This document shows, in pieces, positions 1 through 5,035 of a DNA stretch of 5,226 bases (positions are counted from its first letter, which is position 1; each line of letters opens with the position of its first letter). The position numbers and the translations under genes are program-made. The DNA lies in NCBI GenBank assembly GCA_026984275.1, contig JALSSM010000033.1:1-5226 (forward strand), written 5' to 3'. The notes under the pieces were generated by a model, which was not told the origin of the DNA, ran no database searches, and saw nothing but the letters and a program-made list of their open reading frames with translations. Origin of the DNA: Gammaproteobacteria bacterium (GTDB lineage Bacteria; Pseudomonadota; Gammaproteobacteria; CAJXQU01).

Positions 1-1
1 A

Positions 2-70
2 GAAGCGAAGTCTTTGCTTGAATCAAAAATGCAGACCACTGAAGATCAGAAAAAGGATTCAGATAAATAA
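2..70 (+). CDS. possible C-terminal tail of an unidentified protein (5' end outside window)
   Basis: An open frame runs from the window edge to a TAA at 68-70 and encodes about 22 residues, ending in a hydrophilic tail (TTEDQKKDSDK). The charged, Lys/Asp-rich composition is typical of a disordered protein C-terminus, which favours this frame over the neighbouring frame that is also open here. No domain is visible, so no function can be given. If real, the gene converges on the kinase gene with only 22 bp between stop codons, and no clear terminator hairpin lies between them. The stretch is too short to exclude chance. Confidence 0.35.
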   Translation, partial: EAKSLLESKMQTTEDQKKDSDK

Positions 71-92
71 CTGTTAGGGCTGGTTATCAAGG

Positions 93-1538
93 TCAGGACT
101 TGAACAACTTCCTGAGACTATCAAAAATGCTTTGCTTGCTGGTTGCCGTCAACATCTTCAATTCCTTGAGTGTCTTGTTTTCAGGATCTATTTGCAGGCC
201 AATATTGATATACCCGGTCGCTGACTCATATTTATTTTCAGCAAGATCTTTTTCTGCCAGATAGGCAAACCTTTCAGCAATCAACTTCAGGCCACGACGT
301 GCCGCTTTGTTGTCGGGGTTAATTTCAAGTAAACGGCTATAGTAATAATATGCATTATCCTTGGGTGGTGCCGTCAGCCGAAATTCTTCCAGACTTTTTC
401 GAGCTAGCCAGCCCAGTGCCTTCGAGACTTCTTCTACTTCAGCGGGGTCAGTTACTTTTGTTGGTACAGAGCCAACGGCAGGGATAGGCGCCAGTTTTAC
501 CATCGGGTCAAGATTGGCTACTTCGGCCTGATTCGTGTTCAGTGTCGAGATTTCTTCGGTTAATTTTGAGTTTAAATACGAAACAAAAGCAAACCCCGCT
601 CCTGTCAGAAAGAGCAAAGCTGTCAGAACATAGGTTGGCCACTTGCCAGTTTTTTTCCCCGGCACGACATGAGAGGTAAAAACCCTGTCCTCAGGCATTG
701 TTACTTTCTTATTTTTGCCTGCGTGTTCAGCAGCAGACTTGTTTGATTCTACCTGTTCCAGATGGTGAATATAATGTAGGACACTGCTCGCATCTCTGAA
801 TCGGTTCTTGCGCTTTTTTGCCATCATCAGATTCAACAATTGCTGATAGATCTGATGCTCTTCTGGCAGAGTCGGGACGGGGGCCTGTTTGTGCTGAACA
901 ATCACATCAATGACGGATTCTGATTTGTACGGCTTCTGTCCGGTCAGCATTTCATACAGGATCACGCCCAGCGCATAAATATCTGCTCGTCCATCAATGG
1001 GACCATCTTCTGCCTGTTCTGGAGCCATATAATTTGGACTACCAAGGAAGACACCCGTTGTCGTCAGATCCTGATCCATCGTCAACCGTTTGGCGATCCC
1101 AAAATCGGTCAATAACGGCTCACCTTTTTTATCAAACAGAATGTTGCCGGGTTTTACATCACGATGCACAATCCCTTTTTTATGTGCTGCATCCAGGCCA
1201 CTGCAGATCTTTTTTACGATATCTATGGCTTCTTTCGCAGAAATGGAATGCTTCAAACGTGATCGCAGATCGCCACCTTCAATATATTCCATGGAGATGA
1301 ACATGAAATCTTCTGCGATGCCAATATCGTAGATGGTGATAATATGCGGGTGGTTCAGCGAGGCGACGATACGGCCTTCATTAAGAAACCGTTCTACATT
1401 TTCTTTTGTATCACGACTATTGGTATTCAGGACTTTAAGAACCGCCAGTCGCCCCAGCGATTCCTGCACAGCAAGATAAGCTGTGGCCATTCCGCCTTCG
1501 CCAATTGTTTTTTCTATCCTGTAACCTGGTATTTCCAT
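93..1538 (-). CDS. membrane-anchored eukaryotic-like Ser/Thr protein kinase with C-terminal TPR-like region
   Basis: The 481-residue protein should phosphorylate Ser/Thr on other proteins from the inner membrane. The N-terminal kinase domain (about 5-262) has a glycine-rich loop (G13-E-G-G-M), ATP-binding Lys35, helix-C Glu54, the catalytic loop HRDVKPGN (125-132, so an RD kinase), DFG (145-147), a Thr-rich activation segment (Thr153, Thr159-161), the APE motif (172-174) and D186. A basic linker follows, then one hydrophobic membrane segment (about 300-322). The outer part, about 375-465, reads as two or three TPR-like helical repeats (for example EINPDNKAA and QIDPENKTL). The start resembles PpkA-type kinases (IPGYRIE, GGMAT.YLAVQ), but there is no von Willebrand domain and no type VI secretion gene nearby. 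Ala20 and Val33 exchange two residues that are normally Val and Ala in the ATP pocket. The ATG at 1538 places the domain correctly, although its Shine-Dalgarno is weak. Transcription is divergent from rsd. Targets are unknown. Confidence 0.95.
   Translation of the reverse strand: MEIPGYRIEKTIGEGGMATAYLAVQESLGRLAVLKVLNTNSRDTKENVERFLNEGRIVASLNHPHIITIYDIGIAEDFMFISMEYIEGGDLRSRLKHSISAKEAIDIVKKICSGLDAAHKKGIVHRDVKPGNILFDKKGEPLLTDFGIAKRLTMDQDLTTTGVFLGSPNYMAPEQAEDGPIDGRADIYALGVILYEMLTGQKPYKSESVIDVIVQHKQAPVPTLPEEHQIYQQLLNLMMAKKRKNRFRDASSVLHYIHHLEQVESNKSAAEHAGKNKKVTMPEDRVFTSHVVPGKKTGKWPTYVLTALLFLTGAGFAFVSYLNSKLTEEISTLNTNQAEVANLDPMVKLAPIPAVGSVPTKVTDPAEVEEVSKALGWLARKSLEEFRLTAPPKDNAYYYYSRLLEINPDNKAARRGLKLIAERFAYLAEKDLAENKYESATGYINIGLQIDPENKTLKELKMLTATSKQSIFDSLRKLFKS
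573..641 (-). other. single transmembrane segment of the kinase
   Basis: Kinase residues about 300-322 form an uninterrupted hydrophobic stretch (WPTYVLTALLFLTGAGFAF and following residues). It follows a Lys-rich segment (GKKTGK, 294-299). By the positive-inside rule the kinase domain is cytoplasmic and the TPR-like part is periplasmic. This is inferred from composition alone. Confidence 0.85.
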
Positions 1539-1582
1539 TGAGTCGATTTCTTTTTCAGACCTGAGTCTTATGTTAGCGGCAC

Positions 1583-1611
1583 ATTATAGCCTTCTCTACA
1601 GTAAATAGATG
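1583..1611 (-). promoter_or_regulatory. putative sigma-70 promoter of the kinase gene
   Basis: On the minus strand a perfect TATAAT (1583-1588) lies upstream of the kinase. The expected start of transcription is near 1576, giving a leader of about 38 nt before the ATG at 1538. The -35 region at the usual spacing (CATCTA at 1606-1611, or TCATCT one base further) is poor, so an activator may be needed or the promoter may be weak. Confidence 0.5.
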
Positions 1612-1663
1612 AAAACAAGCGAAAAATGTCATTCTAACCTTACACATTCTTCTGGTGAAAAAT

Positions 1664-1679
1664 TATTGACACATCAATA
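1664..1679. promoter_or_regulatory. 16-bp palindrome overlapping a TTGACA -35-like box
   Basis: TATTGA and TCAATA form a perfect 6-bp inverted repeat around CACA. The left half includes a consensus -35 hexamer, TTGACA (1666-1671), on the + strand. However, no good -10 lies 16-18 bp downstream (TGATGA at 1689-1694). The symmetry and position between two divergent genes suggest a dimeric regulator site. The half-site spacing is 2 bp shorter than the FNR consensus, so FNR is not supported. Confidence 0.35.
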
Positions 1680-1767
1680 GCTTAGAAATGATGAAACAAT
1701 CTGTAACGAATTTCAAAACATTGTAGAACAGATCGGCCTTCATCTTGCATAGTCATCTTCAGGGGAA

Positions 1768-1783
1768 GAGACTACACAGTCTC
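1768..1783 (+). promoter_or_regulatory. hairpin or operator in the rsd leader
   Basis: GAGACT and AGTCTC are perfect 6-bp inverted repeats flanking ACAC, ending 24 nt before the rsd Shine-Dalgarno. In RNA this gives a short stem with a 4-nt loop; in DNA it could be a protein-binding site. No T-tract follows, so it is not an intrinsic terminator. Confidence 0.35.
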
Positions 1784-1807
1784 CGCCATTGAGTGATAAT
1801 TAATTAA

Positions 1808-1813
1808 AAGGAG
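1808..1813 (+). promoter_or_regulatory. ribosome binding site of rsd
   Basis: AAGGAG lies 11 nt before the ATG at 1825. It is the best Shine-Dalgarno in the window, and it fixes the rsd start. Confidence 0.8.
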
Positions 1814-1824
1814 CAACACCGGTC

Positions 1825-2298
1825 ATGGCACAAGAACAACTTACTAATAATGAACGACGCAATCAAACGGTGGCTATTGTAGAAAAAATGCTACAGGAAC
1901 GCCGCGAGATGCTGGTACTACTCTGCGAAGTCTCAGGACTTAAACCTTTCAAAGCAGAAACCCCGGTCAAAGCGAGTCTGGAAAAATTTTGTGAAGTTCT
2001 GGTCGATTATATTGCCTCGGCGCATTTCGGTTTATATGAGCGAATTGCCGAAGGTAAAGAGCGACGTAAAACCGTCGTTAATATGGCAGAAAAAACTTAC
2101 CCTCTCATTTCTAAATCCACTCAGGCCGCCATCGAATTCAATGAACGATACGAACCATTAGAAACTGCAACCATTGAAGATCATCTGCAGAATGATATTT
2201 CCAAACTGGGTGAAATACTGACTTCTCGCATCGAGTATGAGGATCAGTTGATCGCTGCAATGATCGGTGATCCTTCTTTACTGGAAGAAACAGCTTAA
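1825..2298 (+). CDS. rsd: Rsd/AlgQ family anti-sigma-70 regulator
   Basis: The 157-residue protein matches the Rsd/AlgQ family in length (about 158-160) and in its all-helical, charged make-up. Rsd of E. coli binds region 4 of sigma-70 and removes it from RNA polymerase, favouring alternative sigma factors; AlgQ of Pseudomonas is the homologue linked to alginate and siderophore control. The recognisable block is FCEVLVDYIASAHFGLYERI (55-74), including His67 in the family's S-x-HF..YE motif. LQERREML and GLKP (about 23-41) match the N-terminal helix region, and SRIEYEDQLI (about 134-143) matches the C-terminal R...ED.LI motif. The Trp usually present before L..R in helix 1 is Met22 here. The start is supported by AAGGAG. 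The stop codon overlaps that of the convergent TerB-like gene. Family assignment is firm; the sigma-70 target is inferred from homologues. Confidence 0.88.
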   Translation: MAQEQLTNNERRNQTVAIVEKMLQERREMLVLLCEVSGLKPFKAETPVKASLEKFCEVLVDYIASAHFGLYERIAEGKERRKTVVNMAEKTYPLISKSTQAAIEFNERYEPLETATIEDHLQNDISKLGEILTSRIEYEDQLIAAMIGDPSLLEETA

Positions 2299-2756
2299 GA
2301 TTCAGCCTCTTCTATTGCTTTATGTTTCATGCGGATAAAATCGCTGTGTGAAACATAAAGCAGATCTGTAATTTTACGAATATAGTAATCTTCGTATTTA
2401 TCGATCTCACCATCAGCCATTGCAACATCCCACAGCATCTTCACAAGTTTGACTTTTTCATCCGCTGAAAACTGATCGTTGATTTCACGGGTAAATTCAT
2501 GAAATGAAACGGCATCATCCGTTTTATCATTGGCCAGAGTCATCAGGTTTTCTGATTCTTCCTGATCCAGTGAAAATGATTTTTGTAACACGTCCAGAAT
2601 CTTTTTTTCTTCGACTTCTGAAACATGTGCATCGGATCGACTGATCTCAATCAATAATACCGATGCCGCAACCTGCAAAGCATGTTGCCGTTCCTCCTCT
2701 GTCGGTTCCTGTTCAGAAATTCGATCACTGAAGAATTTTTTAATAGTACGTATCAC
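2295..2756 (-). CDS. TerB-like (COG4103-type) acidic helical protein
   Basis: The 153-residue soluble protein resembles the stand-alone TerB-like family. Two similar helical halves carry acidic clusters: E37..R40-S-D42 with EVEEKKI (47-53), and LWDVAMADGEIDKYED (108-123) followed by IRKI..LL.V...DFI..K (126-144). TerB domains in tellurite-resistance clusters and in DjlA have the same two-fold acidic pattern, which may bind divalent metal. The precise function of the stand-alone family is unknown, and no other ter gene is present, so tellurite resistance should not be assumed. I chose the GTG at 2754-2756, giving (M)IRTIKKFF. The only in-frame ATG lies far upstream inside bioA on the opposite strand and adds 46 residues unlike the family. 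A GGGA sits 7 nt before the GTG. The gene is divergent from bioA across 28 bp and convergent with rsd. Confidence 0.8.
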   Translation of the reverse strand: MIRTIKKFFSDRISEQEPTEEERQHALQVAASVLLIEISRSDAHVSEVEEKKILDVLQKSFSLDQEESENLMTLANDKTDDAVSFHEFTREINDQFSADEKVKLVKMLWDVAMADGEIDKYEDYYIRKITDLLYVSHSDFIRMKHKAIEEAES

Positions 2757-2768
2757 TGGCTTTTCCCA

Positions 2769-2776
2769 TATATAAT
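2769..2776 (-). promoter_or_regulatory. possible -10 of the TerB-like gene
   Basis: Minus-strand ATTATATA lies just upstream of the GTG start. A TTGGGT hexamer about 16 bp further upstream, inside the first codons of bioA, could serve as -35. The predicted leader would be only about 10 nt. The element occupies the same bases as the bioA -10 box. This is a weak, consensus-based call. Confidence 0.3.
2771..2776 (+). promoter_or_regulatory. -10 box (TATAAT) of bioA, predicting a leaderless transcript
   Basis: A perfect TATAAT ends 8 nt before the bioA ATG at 2785. Initiation 6-9 nt beyond the box would fall on or within two bases of that ATG. The sequence between them (TTATTCCT) has no Shine-Dalgarno, which agrees with a leaderless message. 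The -35 region at usual spacing (ACGTAT, 2748-2753) is poor. Confidence 0.45.
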
Positions 2777-2784
2777 TTATTCCT

Positions 2785-4152
2785 ATGATAACCCAACTTT
2801 CCAATGCTGATCTCGCACAACGGGACAGAAATGTACTCTGGCATCCCTGCACGCAGATGAAAGACCACGAGGCCTGGCCACCGATTCCGATCAAAAGAGC
2901 GGAAGGTGTCTGGCTGGAAGATCATGATGGTCATCGCTATCTGGATGCGATCAGCTCCTGGTGGGTGAATCTTTTTGGTCATGCCAATCCTCGTATCAAT
3001 CAAGCGATTGCTGATCAGTTGGGAACGCTGGAACAGGTGATGCTATCAGGGTTTACACATGAGCCCGTGGTGCGATTATCGGAACGACTGGTTGAGATCA
3101 CTCCGACCGGGCTTGATCGCTGTTTCTTCGCTGACAATGGATCCTGTGCGGTCGAGATTGCCATGAAAATGAGTTTTCATTACTGGCTGAATTGCGGTAA
3201 ACCGGGCAAAAAACGATTCGTCAATCTGGCCAATGCTTATCACGGTGAAACACTGGGTGCCTTATCCGTTTGTGACGTACCTCTGTATAAAAAGACTTAT
3301 GGCCCGCTCTTGCTTGACGTGATCACAGCACCTTCACCCGATTGTTATCATCGGGAAGCAGGCCAAAGCTGGGAAGATTTTTCACGTCAGCAGTTTGTGG
3401 AAATGGAAAAAATTCTCGCTGATCAGAATGAAGAGATCTGTGCGGTGATCGTTGAGCCGTTGGTACAAGGTGCCGGCTTCATGCGTATGTATCATCCGAT
3501 CTATCTGAAACTGCTCCGTGAAGCCTGCGATAAATATGATGTCCACTTGATCGCTGATGAGATTGCAACGGGCTTTGGTCGAACTGGAACCCTGTTCGCC
3601 TGTGAACAGGCAAATATCAGCCCGGATTTTATGTGTTTGTCGAAAGGCATCACCGGCGGTTATTTACCGCTATCCACCGTACTCACCCGTGAAAATATTT
3701 ATCAGGCATTTTATGATGATTTCACTAACCTTACAGGCTTTCTTCATTCACATAGCTACACTGGTAACCCACTGGCCTGTCAGGCCGCGCATGCAACGCT
3801 GGATATTTTTGAGCAGGACAATGTGATCGAAAATAATAAAAAACTGGCCGCGATCATGGGGCAGGCGACAGCAAGTTTTGTTGATCACCCAAACATTGCC
3901 GAGGTTCGACAAACCGGTATGATCCTCGCCATCGAAATCGTAAAAAACAAACAGACAAAAGAACCTTTTCCCTGGCAGGAAAGACGTGGTCGCAAAGCAT
4001 TTCGATATGCAATGGATCAGGGTGTTTTACTTCGACCAATGGGCGATGTGATCTACTTTATGCCACCCTACGTGATCAACGAAGAAGAAATTAAGCTGAT
4101 GGCAAAAGTGGCACTGGAGAGTATTGATCATGCCCTGAAAGATAAACGATAA
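2785..4152 (+). CDS. bioA: adenosylmethionine-8-amino-7-oxononanoate aminotransferase (DAPA synthase)
   Basis: This cytoplasmic PLP enzyme makes 7,8-diaminopelargonate from 8-amino-7-oxononanoate in biotin synthesis, normally with S-adenosylmethionine as amino donor. At 455 residues it is a complete class III aminotransferase. Visible hallmarks are LWHPCTQMKD (18-27), SSWW (57-60, substrate pocket), the phosphate-binding NGS (118-120), Tyr152 in AYHGET, VEPLVQGAG (223-231), DEIATGFGRTG (258-268, PLP-contacting Asp258 and conserved Arg266), LSKGITGG (285-292, Schiff-base Lys287), HSYTGNPLAC (323-332), and Arg417 and Tyr424 near the C-terminus (LLRPMGDVIYFMPP). Cys22 and Glu155 replace Tyr17 and Asp147 of the E. 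coli enzyme, but as I recall both are normal in Pseudomonas-type BioA. The ATG at 2785 is the first possible; an in-frame TAA lies 4 codons upstream. No other biotin gene is in the window. rsmE follows after 12 bp, so co-transcription is likely. Confidence 0.96.
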   Translation: MITQLSNADLAQRDRNVLWHPCTQMKDHEAWPPIPIKRAEGVWLEDHDGHRYLDAISSWWVNLFGHANPRINQAIADQLGTLEQVMLSGFTHEPVVRLSERLVEITPTGLDRCFFADNGSCAVEIAMKMSFHYWLNCGKPGKKRFVNLANAYHGETLGALSVCDVPLYKKTYGPLLLDVITAPSPDCYHREAGQSWEDFSRQQFVEMEKILADQNEEICAVIVEPLVQGAGFMRMYHPIYLKLLREACDKYDVHLIADEIATGFGRTGTLFACEQANISPDFMCLSKGITGGYLPLSTVLTRENIYQAFYDDFTNLTGFLHSHSYTGNPLACQAAHATLDIFEQDNVIENNKKLAAIMGQATASFVDHPNIAEVRQTGMILAIEIVKNKQTKEPFPWQERRGRKAFRYAMDQGVLLRPMGDVIYFMPPYVINEEEIKLMAKVALESIDHALKDKR

Positions 4153-4164
4153 GAGACAAATAAA

Positions 4165-4893
4165 ATGGCGACCACACGCATTTATGTTGATGTTGATCTG
4201 ACGACCGGGAAAACGTTTGAATTACCCGAAGCCGCCGGACACCATGTTGCTCGCGTTCTGAGAATGCGGATCAGTGATCCTCTGATCCTGTTCAATGGAC
4301 TGGGTGGTGAATATGGTGCAAAGATCCTCTCCATTCACAAATCCAGTGTCAACGTCGAAGTCAGTTTTTTCTCGGATCTAGAAAGAGAATCGTCACTTCA
4401 TATAGAACTTGGGCAAGCCTTATCAAAAGGTGAAAAAATGGATTTCACGATACAAAAAGCTGTCGAGCTGGGTGTCAGTAGCATTGTCCCGCTGATCACC
4501 CGTTATTCCAATGTCAGACTGGATGAAAAAAGATTACAGAAAAAACACGAACACTGGCAAAAAGTGATCATCAGCGCCTGTGAACAGTGTGGCAGGAACC
4601 GGATACCTGAACTTTCACCGGCCATGAAACTCGATCACTGGCTTAGAAACGATCAGGCAGAACTTAAATTGATACTTGTACCCGATGCAGATCAAACCCT
4701 CTCCGATCTGAATACAAAACCTCAAACCATCAGACTCATTATCGGCCCCGAAGGTGGCCTGAGTCGATCAGAAATTCGTGATCTGGAAAATGACAACTAC
4801 ACTGCAATCCAGCTGGGCCCACGCATCCTGCGTACAGAAACCGCAGCACTGGCAACCATCGCCGCATTACAAAACCAGCTTGGAGATTATTAA
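4165..4893 (+). CDS. rsmE: 16S rRNA (uracil-1498-N3)-methyltransferase
   Basis: RsmE methylates N3 of U1498 in 16S rRNA within the assembled 30S subunit, using S-adenosylmethionine. The 242-residue length is typical. An N-terminal PUA-like RNA-binding part (about 1-70) contains the family motif GHHVARVLRMR (25-35). The SPOUT (trefoil-knot) catalytic domain follows, with LSKGEKMDFTIQKAVELGV (86-104), ISACEQCGRNRIPE (136-149), the cofactor-binding loop IIGPEGGLSRSE (192-203) and the knot motif LGPRILRTETA (217-227). All key motifs are intact, so it should be active. The ATG at 4165 gives the usual short N-terminus before RIYVD; the purine-rich AAGAGA overlapping the bioA stop is a plausible but weak ribosome site. 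The 12-bp gap after bioA and the lack of a promoter between them indicate an operon. The same pair is adjacent in Pseudomonas, from memory. Confidence 0.95.
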   Translation: MATTRIYVDVDLTTGKTFELPEAAGHHVARVLRMRISDPLILFNGLGGEYGAKILSIHKSSVNVEVSFFSDLERESSLHIELGQALSKGEKMDFTIQKAVELGVSSIVPLITRYSNVRLDEKRLQKKHEHWQKVIISACEQCGRNRIPELSPAMKLDHWLRNDQAELKLILVPDADQTLSDLNTKPQTIRLIIGPEGGLSRSEIRDLENDNYTAIQLGPRILRTETAALATIAALQNQLGDY

Positions 4894-4970
4894 AACTCAG
4901 TGCCCATCAGGAAAAGATATATTACACCCACCCTCTTTATAAACAGTGAGTTAATGGGTTATTCTTGTTT

Positions 4971-5016
4971 TTATACGTCAAAGTGACGTGTTATAACATG
5001 TTACTTTGACGTCTAA
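4971..5016. repeat. 46-bp near-perfect palindrome with TGACGT half-sites
   Basis: The sequence is symmetric about 4993/4994, with 20 of 23 base pairs matching. The outer 10-bp block ACGTCAAAGT (4975-4984) is exactly mirrored by ACTTTGACGT (5003-5012). Two of the three mismatches are G/T, so on the + strand RNA they become wobble pairs and give a 19-pair stem. A nested repeat (ACGTCA-AAG-TGACGT, 4975-4989) provides extra half-sites. No T-tract follows on either strand, so it is not a normal terminator. It lies 19 bp before a start codon and overlaps promoter-like boxes, so an operator is the simplest reading. Confidence 0.75.
4992..4997 (+). promoter_or_regulatory. possible -10 box in the palindrome centre
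   Basis: TATAAC matches the -10 consensus at 5 of 6 positions and lies at the palindrome centre. Initiation near 5004 would give a leader of about 32 nt for the gene at 5036. Upstream is T-rich (TTGTTTTTAT, 4965-4974), but no hexamer at proper spacing is a good -35. A weak AGG (5025-5027) lies 8 nt before the ATG. Confidence 0.3.
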
Positions 5017-5033
5017 TTGTAGTTAGGTATAAA
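5006..5033 (+). promoter_or_regulatory. promoter-like pair overlapping the start of the downstream gene
   Basis: TTGACG (5006-5011, 5 of 6) lies in the right arm of the palindrome and is separated by 16 bp from TATAAA (5028-5033, 5 of 6). By consensus it is the best-matched promoter pair seen in the window. Its start point would be near 5040, just past the ATG at 5036, so either a downstream start codon is used or the match is fortuitous. Confidence 0.3.
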
Positions 5034-5035
5034 CA

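Noticed and set aside
1034..1541. Several + strand open frames inside the kinase gene
   Set aside because: They are antisense shadows of a clearly conserved kinase domain, with no protein-like features or ribosome sites.
1664..1679. FNR/ANR box
   Set aside because: TTGA and TCAA are separated by 4 bases, whereas the FNR consensus TTGAT-N4-ATCAA needs 6 between those tetramers.
2295..2756. Tellurite resistance function
   Set aside because: Only the domain family suggests it; no terA, terC, terD or terE neighbour is present, and stand-alone TerB-like proteins are not known to confer resistance.
2757..2784. BirA or BioR operator before bioA
   Set aside because: The 28-bp spacer is shorter than a BirA operator and shows no dyad like the known biotin operators.
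2757..2894. Upstream extension of the TerB-like gene to an ATG at 2894 (199 residues)
   Set aside because: The extra 46 residues lie antisense to conserved BioA codons, are Cys/Ser-rich and do not resemble the family. The GTG at 2756 starts exactly where family-like sequence begins.
3557..4039. Out-of-frame and antisense open frames inside bioA
   Set aside because: bioA is intact and conserved across this stretch; the alternative frames have unlikely composition.
4894..4974. Intrinsic terminator of bioA-rsmE
   Set aside because: Short complementary segments exist (AACTCA/TGAGTT, CCCAT/ATGGG), but they cross rather than nest, and no GC-rich stem directly precedes the T-rich run at 4961-4974.
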